From contig NZ_JAKSYL010000090.1 of the NCBI RefSeq assembly GCF_022829515.1, positions 1 through 41,056 of the forward strand: DNA of 41,056 nt, in the 5' to 3' direction. A model generated the notes under the pieces. It was given only the letters and a program-made list of their open reading frames with translations, ran no database searches and was not told the DNA's origin. How positions within the stretch are numbered: position 1 is the stretch's first letter; every line of letters starts with the position of its first letter. Made by a program: the position numbers and the translations under genes. Shown here one piece after another: positions 1 through 7,703 of this stretch. The stretch comes from Methylobacterium sp. J-048 (GTDB taxonomy: Bacteria > Pseudomonadota > Alphaproteobacteria > Rhizobiales > Beijerinckiaceae).

Positions 1-182
1 GGTGCCTCGGGCGGCTTGACGCAATCCGGCTCGCGCGGCTTGGCCACCGCCGCCAGGGCCGCCACAACCGGAGCCGGCTTCAGCCCCAGACGCGTCTGAA
101 CCTCCGGCTGCCGCGCTGCCGCAATGGTCAGAACGGCGGCGATCAGTCCGCCGGCCACTGTTCCGAGGAAGAAGTTCAACAT
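1..182 (-). CDS. Partial membrane-anchored hypothetical protein (3' end outside window)
   Basis: The reading frame starts with ATG (CAT at 180-182 on the plus strand) and runs off the left edge, so only about 60 residues are visible. It opens MLNFFLGTVAGGLIAAVLTI, a short N-terminal segment followed directly by one hydrophobic span, then a Pro/Ala/Lys-rich stretch (about residues 28-60) typical of a periplasmic linker. There is no Cys lipobox. I do not recognise a family. It lies upstream of and divergent to flaF. Confidence 0.6.
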   Translation of the reverse strand, partial: MLNFFLGTVAGGLIAAVLTIAAARQPEVQTRLGLKPAPVVAALAAVAKPREPDCVKPPEA

Positions 183-352
183 CGTTTGCGCGATCCGGTG
201 GCCGGCTTTTCGCGGCCACGCTCCCTGGTCTCTGTCCAACCCGGCGGGATCATGGCGGACCGGATGCTCACGTGGCCTTAACACTTGATCTGCGACAGCT
301 ACACGCAAGCCTGCCCGCCCGGCAGGTCTGATGTGATAGGGCTGGACTGCCT

Positions 353-727
353 ATGAACTACGCCGCCAACGCCTATGCCCGGACGTCACGGTCCGCCTCC
401 CTGACACCGCGCGAGGCCGAATCTGCGGTCCTGATCAAGGCGGCCCAGCAGTTGATCGGCGCCAGCCATGGGCTCGCCACCGGCAACACCAAGCAGCTCA
501 ACGAGGCCCTGTCGTTCAACCAGCGGGTCTGGACCATCCTGGCCTCCGAAGCGACCGCCGACGAGAACCCGCTGCCCGCCGATATCAAGCAGGGCATCGG
601 CAACCTGGGCGTGTTCGTGCTGCGCAACTGCGTCGACACGATGATCGCCCCGACCCCGGAGAAGATCGCCAACCTCGTGGCGATCAACAACGAGATCGCC
701 GCAGGCCTCCAGGGCAATCCGGGCTGA
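353..727 (+). CDS. flaF: Flagellar biosynthesis regulator FlaF
   Basis: This 124-aa cytoplasmic protein matches the FlaF family, which in alphaproteobacteria is needed for flagellin synthesis and secretion and works with FlbT. Visible family features are the N-terminal region ending YARTSR, a helical middle with NQRVWTIL (about residues 55-62), the LPADIKQGIGNLGVFVLR block (about 75-92) and a helical C-terminus. Length is normal for the family. It converges with flbT, the two stop codons being about 18 bp apart, instead of lying in the same direction as flbT as is usual. Confidence 0.9.
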   Translation: MNYAANAYARTSRSASLTPREAESAVLIKAAQQLIGASHGLATGNTKQLNEALSFNQRVWTILASEATADENPLPADIKQGIGNLGVFVLRNCVDTMIAPTPEKIANLVAINNEIAAGLQGNPG

Positions 728-745
728 GATCGGGCTTCGGCGCGG

Positions 746-1159
746 TCAGGCGGCCGCGCCGGGCTCCCGGGGCTTGGCCGCCGCGGCCAAGGCCGCGCCC
801 TCCCATTCGACGAGCTTCCGGCCGAGCTTGATCGCCGGGTAGAACGTCCCGGCCTCCACGGCCTCAGCGATGGCGGCGATCTGCGGGGCCGCTGCCGGCG
901 CCAGCCGGATCAGCTCCGCGGCCTGCCGGAAGAACAGGTCGATGCCCGACGCCGGATCGTCGGCGAGGTAGATCACCGTCAAGGTCAGGTGGATCTGCTT
1001 GCAGGCCGTGTCGGCCTCGCTCTCCGTGATGATCTCGCTCTCGCGCAGGAACTTGCACTGGGTCTCGATCAGGAAGGTCGAACGCCGGTCGCCATTGCGA
1101 ATCAGGGCGCCGTTGATGATCAGCCGCTCGAACGGCTTGAGTTCCAGGCGAAGCGGCAT
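746..1159 (-). CDS. flbT: Flagellin mRNA regulator FlbT
   Basis: This 137-aa protein is FlbT, a post-transcriptional regulator that acts on flagellin mRNA (in Caulobacter it binds the fljK 5' leader). The N-terminus carries the family signature LKPFERLIINGALIRNGDRR (about residues 7-26), then FLIETQCKFLRESEI and a helical C-terminal half ending in an Ala-rich tail. Length is typical. The gene reads away from the xylose dehydrogenase gene; the 190-bp gap between them contains the palindrome TCTTCGAAGA (1288-1297). Confidence 0.92.
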   Translation of the reverse strand: MPLRLELKPFERLIINGALIRNGDRRSTFLIETQCKFLRESEIITESEADTACKQIHLTLTVIYLADDPASGIDLFFRQAAELIRLAPAAAPQIAAIAEAVEAGTFYPAIKLGRKLVEWEGAALAAAAKPREPGAAA

Positions 1160-1349
1160 CGCGTGTTCCTTTCTAGAAGACGCGCCGATCTGATTCCGAA
1201 AGCGTTAACGTTTGGACAATGGCCGCCGGCCCCGGCGCGCCGGCTGGCAATCGGGACAGGATTGTCGCGACGCAGATAAGCGTCGATTCTTCGAAGATGC
1301 GTCGCCGCGTCCGTGAGTCTGCGACGCCTCAGCCTTCGGAGAATTACCG

Positions 1350-2123
1350 ATGCCCTCCTCGTCTACGCGCGCCATCTACCCGTCTCTTCGCGGAAAACGC
1401 ATCCTCGTGACGGGCGGCGCCTCCGGAATCGGTGAAGGTCTGGTCGAGGCTTTCGTCGCCCAGGGCGCCCGCGTTCTGTTCTGCGACATCGCCGACAAGC
1501 CCGCCGAAGCGCTGGTCGAGCGGCTCTCTCCCGGGGCGGCGCACCCGCCGCTCTACCGGCGCTGTGACCTCACCGATGTCGAGGCGGTCCGCGCCCTGGT
1601 GGTGGAGGCGGAGACGGCGCTCGGCGGCCTCGACGTCCTGGTCAACAACGCCGGCAATGACGACCGCCACAAGCTGGAAGACGTGACGCCTTCCTACTGG
1701 GACGACCGGATGGCGGTGAATCTGCGTCACCTGTTCTTCGCCGCGCAGGCTGCCGTGCCGGCGATGCGCCGGGCCGGCGGCGGCGTGATCCTGAACTTCG
1801 GCTCGATCAGCTGGCATCTCGGGCTGAAGGAGATGCCGCTCTACCAGACCGCCAAGGCGGCGATCGAGGGGCTGACCCGGTCGCTCGCCCGGGATCTCGG
1901 TCGCGACGGCATCCGGGTCTCCGCCATCGTGCCCGGCAATGTCCAGACGCCGCGGCAGGAGCGCTGGTACACCCCGGAGGGTGAGGCCGAGATCGTCGCC
2001 TCACAATGCCTGGACGGCCGGATCCAGCCCGCCGACGTTGCCGTCCTGGTGCTGTTCCTGGCTTCCGACGACGCCCGGATGTGTACAGGGCACAATTACT
2101 TCATCGATGCCGGCTGGCGCTGA
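1350..2123 (+). CDS. xylB: SDR-family D-xylose 1-dehydrogenase (Caulobacter XylB type)
   Basis: This is a 257-aa classical short-chain dehydrogenase/reductase. The Rossmann motif TGGASGIG is at residues 21-28, NNAG at 99-102, catalytic Ser152, and YxxxK at Tyr165/Lys169. From memory, many segments match Caulobacter NAD-dependent xylose dehydrogenase closely, including NNAGNDDRHKL, FGSISWHLGL, the block RQE-WYTPEGEA and the C-terminus IDAGWR. The expected reaction is D-xylose + NAD+ to D-xylonolactone. The symbol follows Caulobacter usage and does not mean xylulokinase. No lactonase, dehydratase or other xyl genes are nearby, so it stands alone. Its last 23 bp overlap the 3' end of the opposing permease gene. 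Confidence 0.82.
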   Translation: MPSSSTRAIYPSLRGKRILVTGGASGIGEGLVEAFVAQGARVLFCDIADKPAEALVERLSPGAAHPPLYRRCDLTDVEAVRALVVEAETALGGLDVLVNNAGNDDRHKLEDVTPSYWDDRMAVNLRHLFFAAQAAVPAMRRAGGGVILNFGSISWHLGLKEMPLYQTAKAAIEGLTRSLARDLGRDGIRVSAIVPGNVQTPRQERWYTPEGEAEIVASQCLDGRIQPADVAVLVLFLASDDARMCTGHNYFIDAGWR

Positions 2124-3072
2124 GACGTGTTTTGGGTTCATGCGGCTCCTTCGTTGCCCGCGAGACGCGGCGGAGGAGACGGCCGTCGATGGCCGCCAGG
2201 CCGCAGCCGATCAGCGCCATGCCGAGATAGTGCCGCGGCTCGAGATGCTCGCCCAGAACCAGCGCCCCGAGCAGGATGGCCGAGACCGGGATCAGGAAGG
2301 TGACGAGCGAGAGGTTCGTCGCCCCCGCCCGCGCCAGGATCCGGAAGTACAGCACGTAGGCCAGCGCCGTGGACAGCGTCGCGATGCCGAACACTGCAGC
2401 CCAAACGGAAGCGCTGGGGACCGGTAGTGTCCAGGGCTGATCGATGGCGAGCGCCACAGGCGACAACACCAGCGTGGACGCGGTGATCTGTCCGGCGGCC
2501 AACGCGAGCGGCGGGACGCCCAGGCCCAGAAAGCGCCGCCCGAACACACCCGCGAACGCATAGGACAGAGCCGCGCCGAGCACCGCGAGTTGGGCGAGGA
2601 GGCCGGCATTGAGCCCGGCCAACGCCGCGGGTCCGACCATCACGGCGACGCCCACGAGACCCACCAGCACCCCCGCGAGCCGGTTCCCGGTCATCCGCTC
2701 GTCGGTGGTGAAGAGGTGGGCGACGATGACGGTGAAGAGCGGCGTCGTGGCGTTGAGGATGGCGGCGAGGCCGGACGCGATATGGGTCTGCCCCCAGACG
2801 ATGAGGCAGAAGGGCAGGACATTGTTCAGCAGGCTCATGCCGAGGCAGGCCGTCCAGATCCTGCGGCCGCGCGGCAGGCGCAGGCTAGTCAGCGGCAGGA
2901 CGAGGTTCAGGATCAGCGCGGCGAGCCCGACCCGCAGGACGACCAGGGTGAGGGGCGGCAATCCGGCGAGCGCGATACCGGTGAAGAAGAACGAGCCGCC
3001 CCACAGCACGGACAGGGCGAGCAGCATCGCCCATTCGGGCGCGGACATGGAGCGGTTCCCGGCGGGCGACAT
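2101..3072 (-). CDS. EamA/DMT-family transporter
   Basis: This 323-aa integral membrane protein has about ten hydrophobic segments in two EamA repeats (approximately residues 15-140 and 155-300), as in drug/metabolite transporters of the RhaT/YdcZ superfamily. The WGGSFFFTGIAL motif near residues 24-35 and the paired FLIPVSAILLGALVLGE segment (about 265-281) are typical. The first Met is taken as start, but Met8 (3051) is equally possible. Substrate is unknown; the family exports small metabolites or amino acids. The C-terminal tail is basic and overlaps the end of the xylose dehydrogenase gene by 23 bp, so the two messages are antisense to each other at their 3' ends. Confidence 0.88.
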   Translation of the reverse strand: MSPAGNRSMSAPEWAMLLALSVLWGGSFFFTGIALAGLPPLTLVVLRVGLAALILNLVLPLTSLRLPRGRRIWTACLGMSLLNNVLPFCLIVWGQTHIASGLAAILNATTPLFTVIVAHLFTTDERMTGNRLAGVLVGLVGVAVMVGPAALAGLNAGLLAQLAVLGAALSYAFAGVFGRRFLGLGVPPLALAAGQITASTLVLSPVALAIDQPWTLPVPSASVWAAVFGIATLSTALAYVLYFRILARAGATNLSLVTFLIPVSAILLGALVLGEHLEPRHYLGMALIGCGLAAIDGRLLRRVSRATKEPHEPKTRLSASRHR

Positions 3073-3413
3073 GGCAGATCTCCAACAGGTCGATCCGAGC
3101 CTATGGCCCGGCTTCGAGAGCAGGCAACCCGTTTCTTGCTGTCAAACGCGTCCTGTCCGCTGGTTCAAGAGATTGAGTGTGCTTAGATAAAATTGTCGCT
3201 CGCACGGAGCGGCAAAAGTTGCTCGAAATTCTCTTGCGACGACTGAGATGGAGAATTTCCGACTTCGGCCGCACCCTCAAAGACTTTGACGCAGCGGAAG
3301 CCTTGGAGATGCCCGCCGGCAGGCCGCGCGATCTCTGGAATCCGCCGCCAGGGGACGGCGTCGCCTCGGATCGAGGGTATTCCGGATCGCCGGCAGATCG
3401 AGAGGTGTGCCGA
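3073..3413. other. Intergenic region, no gene seen
   Basis: A 341-bp gap between the TetR gene and the permease gene, both on the minus strand. It should hold the permease promoter. A TTGACA sequence on the minus strand (3145-3140) could be a -35 element, but no good -10 lies at the right distance. Frames open here have no recognisable protein content. Confidence 0.5.
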
Positions 3414-4007
3414 TCACGCGGTTTCCAGCCCCACCAGCCGAAAACAATGCGCCACGATCTTGGGCTCGATCGCGTCCGCCAGCCCTTTCTTGGCCGCGTC
3501 GAGGATGACGCCGTGAAGGGCATTGAACAGAAACACGGCCGTGAAGCGGGCATCGTCGATGGCCCAGGCTTTCGCGTCGCCGCCATCGACGAGCAACTGC
3601 GCCAGGTGATCGATCAGGACGTTGTCGGCCAGCCCGTCCTGGGTGGGGGGAGGCACATCGGTGAAGACGATGTCGTGCAGTCGCGCGGATTCGGCGTAAC
3701 CTCTGCTGCAAGCCGTCGCCCAGGCCGCGAGCTTCCCGCTCCAGTCCCCATTCGCCTGCCGTTCGACCGCGTCTCTGATGGCATTGAGCACGGTGTCGAC
3801 GAATCGCTGGCGCAGACCGTCGACCACGTCCTCTTTCGACGAGAAGTGCAGGTAGAAGCTACCCTTCGCCACGCCCGCCCCGGTCGTGATCTGCTCGATC
3901 GTGGTCGAGGCCACACCCTGATCGATGAACAGGCGCTCGGCGGCGTTCATCAGATCCTCGCGCCGTTCTTCGGGCGGCTTGGTCCTGGGCTTGGACTTGG
4001 TCGACAC
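3414..4007 (-). CDS. TetR/AcrR-family transcriptional regulator
   Basis: This 197-aa protein has the TetR-type helix-turn-helix at about residues 17-63. The recognition region is TTIEQITTGAGVAKGSFYLHF, which includes the AGVAKGSFYxHF motif that is nearly invariant in the family. It is followed by a helical, ligand-binding C-terminal domain. The gene is divergent from a CurA-type NADPH-dependent reductase. A perfect palindrome TGACTG-N5-CAGTCA at 4130-4146 lies in the shared promoter, which suggests it represses the reductase gene and probably itself until an electrophilic ligand binds. Ligand and target are inferred. Confidence 0.9.
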   Translation of the reverse strand: MSTKSKPRTKPPEERREDLMNAAERLFIDQGVASTTIEQITTGAGVAKGSFYLHFSSKEDVVDGLRQRFVDTVLNAIRDAVERQANGDWSGKLAAWATACSRGYAESARLHDIVFTDVPPPTQDGLADNVLIDHLAQLLVDGGDAKAWAIDDARFTAVFLFNALHGVILDAAKKGLADAIEPKIVAHCFRLVGLETA

Positions 4008-4128
4008 GAAGCGATCTCATGATGGACGGACGATCGGCCCCTGCCTGACCGCATATCACCGGGATGGAAAGGGGTGGATGTCCCCAGCGTGGAGGAATGG
4101 CGGACCGGCAAGGGCCACGGCATCGTTA

Positions 4129-4157
4129 TTGACTGACCGCCAGTCATTTGATTAGAT
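4129..4157 (+). promoter_or_regulatory. Promoter with overlapping TetR-type operator
   Basis: A -35 like hexamer TTGACT (4129-4134) and a weak -10 like TTAGAT (4152-4157) are 17 bp apart. The perfect inverted repeat TGACTG ACCGC CAGTCA (4130-4146) overlaps the -35 and the spacer, where a TetR repressor would block RNA polymerase. The position also argues that translation of the downstream gene starts after this point, at 4223. Confidence 0.6.
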
Positions 4158-4222
4158 CAGGGCCGCCATCCCTGGCAGCGCTGCTCCGGCAGCTTTCTGC
4201 AAACCTCACCACGGAACCCGAC

Positions 4223-5245
4223 ATGGACAGTGCAGTGGGGCGATGCCGCGAAATCCGGCTTCGTGCGTATCCCGATGGCATGATCCAGCCGAGCGATCTC
4301 ACCATCATCGAAACCGCCCTGCCCGAAGCCGGCCCGAACGACCTGGTCGTGCGCAACCGCTGGTTCCGCATCTCCATCTCGACGCGGCTGATGGCCAACC
4401 CAGATGCGCAGGCGGTCGAGGGCATTCCCTTCCCGGCGCTCAGGCCCGGCGATAGGCTGGCGGATGGCGCGATCGGCGAGGTCATGGCTTGCCCGCCCGG
4501 CAGCGGGTTCGAGATCGGCACCTTCGTCTCGCATCCCCTGGGCTGGCGCGACTATGCCGTCGTCGATGCCGGGAGCTGTGTCGCATTGGGCCGGGGACCG
4601 ATCGAGCCGGCCGCCTATCTGGGCCATGGCTGGACCGCCTACGCCGCCCTGACGCGCGGCATCCGGATCCGGCGGGGCGACACGGTCTTCGTATCGAGTG
4701 GCGCGGGGGCAATCGGCTCGATGGCCGGGCAAATCGCCCGCAGGCTCGGCGCCTCGCGGGTGATCGGCAGCACCAGCACCCCGGACAAGGCCGACTGGAT
4801 GACGGCCGAGCTCGGCTATGACGCGGCGATCCTGCGCAATCGGGGCTCGATCGCGGATCAGCTGAAAGCGGCGGCGCCCGATGGCGTGGACGTGTTCGTC
4901 GACATGGTCGGCGGCGAGCAACTGGCCGCCGCCGCGGAAGCCGCGCGCGAGGGGGCCCGATTCGTCCTGCTCGGAGCGCTCACCGCCGAGTTGAACGTCG
5001 CGGGCGCCAGCATCGTCGCCCCGGTGCAACTCGACTCGTTTCAGCTGATCCTGAAGGATGTCACCCTGCGCGGCTACAGCGCCGACCGGGACAGCGCGGA
5101 GGCGTTCCCGGAATGGATCGCTTGGCAGCGCGAGGCGAGGCTCCACTTCGCCTGTTCGACGGTCGCCGGGCTGGAGAACGCGCCCGGCGCCCTGCACGAC
5201 GCCTGCGAAGGCCGGCTCAGGGGCCTCGTCATGGTGGAGGTGTGA
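4223..5245 (+). CDS. NADPH-dependent curcumin/alkenal reductase-like oxidoreductase (MDR family)
   Basis: This 340-aa medium-chain dehydrogenase/reductase lacks structural zinc ligands. It belongs to the CurA/PTGR branch that reduces the double bond of enones and alkenals with NADPH. The N-terminus has the branch-typical pattern ending in RAYPDGMIQPSDLTI (residues 14-28). A Rossmann loop SSGAGAIGSMAG is at 158-169, the segment GWTAYAAL sits just before it, and DVFVDMVGGE-type residues follow. I chose the ATG at 4223 because a longer frame from TTG at 4148 would begin inside the promoter. It is divergent from the TetR gene and probably under its control, as expected for an electrophile-detoxifying enzyme. 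The physiological substrate is unknown. Confidence 0.85.
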   Translation: MDSAVGRCREIRLRAYPDGMIQPSDLTIIETALPEAGPNDLVVRNRWFRISISTRLMANPDAQAVEGIPFPALRPGDRLADGAIGEVMACPPGSGFEIGTFVSHPLGWRDYAVVDAGSCVALGRGPIEPAAYLGHGWTAYAALTRGIRIRRGDTVFVSSGAGAIGSMAGQIARRLGASRVIGSTSTPDKADWMTAELGYDAAILRNRGSIADQLKAAAPDGVDVFVDMVGGEQLAAAAEAAREGARFVLLGALTAELNVAGASIVAPVQLDSFQLILKDVTLRGYSADRDSAEAFPEWIAWQREARLHFACSTVAGLENAPGALHDACEGRLRGLVMVEV

Positions 5246-5291
5246 CGGGGAATCCTACCGCTCGGCGCCCGTTGGCGAGAGACTCGTGGGA

Positions 5292-5990
5292 TCAGCCCTT
5301 GCTGGCCTCGTAGCGTGCCTTGTTCTCGGCGTTCGGCGGGTAGAGGCCCGGGAGCGCCGCGCCCTTGCCGACCTCCTCCATGATCCAGCCCTCGAAGCGC
5401 TCCTGCTCGGGGGCGAGTTCCATCACGGTCTCGATCAGGGCGGCCGGGATCAGCACGGCGCCGTCCTCATCCACCACGATCACGTCGTCGGGGAACACCG
5501 CGACGCCGCCGCAGGCGATCGGCTGCTGCCAGGCGACGAAGGTCAGCCCGGCCACGGAGGGCGGGGCCGCCGCGCCCTGGCACCAGACCGGCAGGCCGGT
5601 GCCCAGAACCCCCGCCACGTCGCGCACCACCCCGTCCGTGACCAGGGCGGCCACGCCCTTCTTGGCCATACGCGCGCACAGGATGTCGCCGAAGATGCCG
5701 GCATCGGTGACGCCCATCGCGTCCACGACCGCGATGCAGCCGGCCGGCATCGCCTCGATCGCCGCCCGGGTCGAAGTCGGGGACGACCAGGATTCCGGGG
5801 TGGCGAGATCCTCACGGGCCGGGACGAACCGCAGGGTGAAGGCGCGACCGACGATCCGGGGCTGGCCGGGCCTCAACGGCCGGGTGCCACGCAGCCAGAC
5901 GTTGCGGAGCCCCTTCTTCAGCAGGATCGTCGTGATCGTGGCGGTGGTGACCTTCGAGAGAACTTCGACGATCTGGGCGTCGCTCGACAT
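5292..5990 (-). CDS. RraA-family protein (RraA / HMG-CHA aldolase fold)
   Basis: This 232-aa protein has the RraA-like fold: GD at residues 101-102, followed by DG at 119-120 and RD at 123-124. These form the G-D-x20-R-D metal/substrate site found in 4-hydroxy-4-methyl-2-oxoglutarate/4-carboxy-4-hydroxy-2-oxoadipate aldolases and decarboxylases. True RNase E inhibitors (RraA of E. coli) are about 160 aa. The extra N-terminal 50-60 residues here match the larger homologues that act on small oxo-acids, so an enzymatic role is more likely than RNase E regulation. It converges with the reductase gene upstream; no pathway partners are adjacent. Confidence 0.78.
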   Translation of the reverse strand: MSSDAQIVEVLSKVTTATITTILLKKGLRNVWLRGTRPLRPGQPRIVGRAFTLRFVPAREDLATPESWSSPTSTRAAIEAMPAGCIAVVDAMGVTDAGIFGDILCARMAKKGVAALVTDGVVRDVAGVLGTGLPVWCQGAAAPPSVAGLTFVAWQQPIACGGVAVFPDDVIVVDEDGAVLIPAALIETVMELAPEQERFEGWIMEEVGKGAALPGLYPPNAENKARYEASKG

Positions 5991-6172
5991 CCGCGTATCC
6001 TTCCCGGCTGGTGCAGCTCTCAGGTGAGCCGATCTCCCCGCATCCTAGATGCCCTCGTGCCGGATGTTGTCCATCCAGATCCGAGGTGTTGGACGGCTGC
6101 GGGAACGATCGTCGCGCGTTCAAAGCGTCCCGCCCCTCCGTAGAGGTCGATCTTATCGACAGACCCACTGGC

Positions 6173-6204
6173 CAGTATCGAGATTTCGGTATATACTGAA
6201 TATG
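6173..6204 (+). promoter_or_regulatory. brnTA promoter with inverted repeats
   Basis: An inverted repeat CAGTAT (6173-6178) / ATACTG (6193-6198) flanks 14 bp. The right arm overlaps the palindrome GTATATAC (6189-6196) and a strong -10 like hexamer TATACT (6192-6197). With that -10, transcription would begin at about 6204, the GTG start of brnT, so the message may be leaderless. BrnA antitoxins are known to bind and repress their own promoters; these repeats are the probable site. Confidence 0.5.
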
Positions 6205-6479
6205 TGCGGTTCACTTACAGTCAGCCAAAGCGGCAGGCGAACATCGCCAAGCACCGCTTCGATCTCACCGAGTTCGAGGTGGCGTTCAGTTTCGACCGCT
6301 TTCTGACCGTCACGACCAAGTCCAGCTGCACCGGACGCAAACGGTTCAAGCTGATCGGCAGCCGGTACGGCGAGATCGTCGTGGTTGCCATCGTCTCCCC
6401 ACTTGGGTCCGAGGCGATCGATGTCGTCAGCGTACGGCCGGCCAACGCGAAGGAGAAAGCCCGCTATGCCGAAGGCTGA
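6204..6479 (+). CDS. brnT: BrnT-family ribonuclease toxin
   Basis: This 91-aa protein fits the BrnT family, RelE-fold ribonuclease toxins of type II toxin-antitoxin systems. Family marks are the N-terminal block with KRQANIAKHRFDLTEFEVAF (residues 9-28, usual pattern K-x-x-x-N-x-x-K-H-x-x-x-F-x-E), KRFKLIGSRYGEIVVV (about 46-61) and the terminal block RPANAKEKARY. The start is GTG at 6204. An ATG two bases upstream is out of frame. No Shine-Dalgarno is seen, but a -10 sits 7 bp upstream. The antitoxin gene begins inside its last 14 bp. Confidence 0.88.
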   Translation: MRFTYSQPKRQANIAKHRFDLTEFEVAFSFDRFLTVTTKSSCTGRKRFKLIGSRYGEIVVVAIVSPLGSEAIDVVSVRPANAKEKARYAEG

Positions 6480-6867
6480 GCATGCGCCGGGTTACACCCC
6501 GACCGAAGCCTACACCCAGGCTGACTGGGATGAGGTCTCCGACAATCCGCCTTTGACCGAGGCCGAATTGGCTTCAGCCCGTCCCGGTCCACACGGGATG
6601 CCGGCTGGGATGGCGGAAGCCTTCCTGAAGCGGGCCGGACGACCCAAGGCCGAGGCAAAGGCCGTGCCCGTATCCCTGCGCGTGCCGCCGGATGTGCTGG
6701 CCGCATACAAGGCTCAGGGGCCCGGCTGGCAGACACGGATGAACGAGGTTTTGGCAGCCGGGCTCGGGCCTGAGACCGAGGCTGCCAAGGTGAAACGTAT
6801 CCAGCGTGACGACAACCAGCCGGAACGATCTGCGCCATCGCCGAAGCGTCGGCTATCTCGGCGATGA
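6466..6867 (+). CDS. brnA: BrnA-family antitoxin
   Basis: This 133-aa protein starts at ATG 6466 behind AAGGAGA (about 6450-6456) and overlaps brnT by 14 bp, so the pair is translationally coupled. The middle has the BrnA signature: DNPPLTEAELASARPG (about residues 27-42), GRPKAEAKAVPVSLRVPPDV (about 58-77) and GPGWQTRMNEVL (about 84-95), which form the ribbon-helix-helix DNA-binding part. A Lys/Arg-rich C-terminal tail of about 25 residues extends beyond the usual family end. It is expected to neutralise BrnT and repress the operon. Confidence 0.88.
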   Translation: MPKAEHAPGYTPTEAYTQADWDEVSDNPPLTEAELASARPGPHGMPAGMAEAFLKRAGRPKAEAKAVPVSLRVPPDVLAAYKAQGPGWQTRMNEVLAAGLGPETEAAKVKRIQRDDNQPERSAPSPKRRLSRR

Positions 6868-6882
6868 GACTCGCATCGTGAG

Positions 6883-6904
6883 CCCGGACGGAGAACCGTC
6901 CGGG
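6883..6904. terminator. Hairpin between convergent brnA and a small secreted-protein gene
   Basis: A perfect 9-bp stem CCCGGACGG (6883-6891) / CCGTCCGGG (6896-6904) closes the loop AGAA. It lies 15 bp past the brnA stop and 14 bp past the stop of the opposing gene. No T-run follows on either strand, so it is a terminator-like hairpin and not a classic intrinsic terminator. Confidence 0.5.
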
Positions 6905-6918
6905 AGAACAGGCCTGCC

Positions 6919-7149
6919 TCAGTCGCAGGTCTCCTTCTTCACGGTCTTGGAATCACCCATCTCGTCTTCCTTGCGCACCGTCTTGGTGACGCAGCCATCG
7001 CCGTGATCGTGGACGGTGACGGACTTCGACTCGGTGGCCGGACGATCGACCACCACGGCGGGGCGGTCGCGCTCGATCACGGTGGTCTGGGCTTGGGCGG
7101 CAACGCCGAGGCTGAGCAGGGCGGCGGCGGCGAGGAACGTCTGGCGCAT
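6919..7149 (-). CDS. Small secreted hypothetical protein
   Basis: A 76-aa protein with a clear Sec signal peptide, MRQTFLAAAALLSLGVAAQA (cleavage probably after residue 20). The mature part is short, charged and rich in Val/Thr/Lys/Asp, with two Cys residues (in GDGCVTK and at KKETCD near the end) that could form a disulfide in the periplasm. The start at 7149 was chosen because it begins the signal peptide; the frame is open further upstream without protein-like content. No domain was recognised. Confidence 0.65.
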   Translation of the reverse strand: MRQTFLAAAALLSLGVAAQAQTTVIERDRPAVVVDRPATESKSVTVHDHGDGCVTKTVRKEDEMGDSKTVKKETCD

Positions 7150-7414
7150 GCGAAAACTCTGGGTCCGATTTCGGTCCCGAGTAACGGCGGCCCCAGCTTG
7201 AGCGTTCCGCAATTTCTGGTGGTCAAAGCACCGGCCTGAACCACGCGATCCGACGTTCGGGGTGATCGGTTGGAAAGCGGGCCGAACCCGTAGAAGAACG
7301 CGGCTCGGCCCACGCGCCGTTCGGCCTGAAACACGGCCGGAGCGACGCCGCCAAAGACCCCGGGACCGCTTCGCGTTCAAGATCGGCGGACTACGTGCTG
7401 GGACGTTCGATGCC

Positions 7415-7666
7415 TCAGCCTCCGGTCATCGGCGGAAAGAACGCGATCTCACCGGCACCCGCGATCATCGCATCCGGCTTCGCATGGGTCCGATCGATCG
7501 CTGCGCGGACCACGCCCGGATCCTCGAACGCGTAGGCATATTCTTCGCCGCGCCCGCGCAGCCAAGCGACGAGATCGGCGACCGTGGCCACCCCCTGCGG
7601 CGGCACCAGCTCTTCCTCGGCGCGGCCGATCCGTTCGCGGACCCAGGCGAAATAGACGAGCTTCAT
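7415..7666 (-). CDS. moaD: Molybdopterin synthase small subunit MoaD
   Basis: This 83-aa beta-grasp (ubiquitin-like) protein opens MKLVYFAWVRERIG and ends IAFFPPMTGG. The C-terminal Gly-Gly is adenylated and thiocarboxylated so that MoaD can donate sulfur to precursor Z during molybdenum cofactor synthesis. Length is typical. It follows pgsA by 37 bp on the same strand, as the third gene of uvrC-pgsA-moaD. The moaE gene that often follows is not present downstream in this window. Molybdenum cofactor is also needed by the SoxC protein encoded at 23.3-24.5 kb. Confidence 0.93.
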   Translation of the reverse strand: MKLVYFAWVRERIGRAEEELVPPQGVATVADLVAWLRGRGEEYAYAFEDPGVVRAAIDRTHAKPDAMIAGAGEIAFFPPMTGG

Positions 7667-7703
7667 CGCGTCACCGTGCCGGAAAAGGAGTGCCGACCGC
7701 GGC

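Noticed and set aside
4148..4222. Upstream extension of the CurA-type reductase from TTG
   Set aside because: It would begin inside the probable -10 region, and the added residues are not typical of the family.
5292..5990. Naming the RraA-like protein as the RNase E inhibitor
   Set aside because: The protein is about 70 residues longer than true RraA and keeps the metal and substrate residues of the aldolase-type members.
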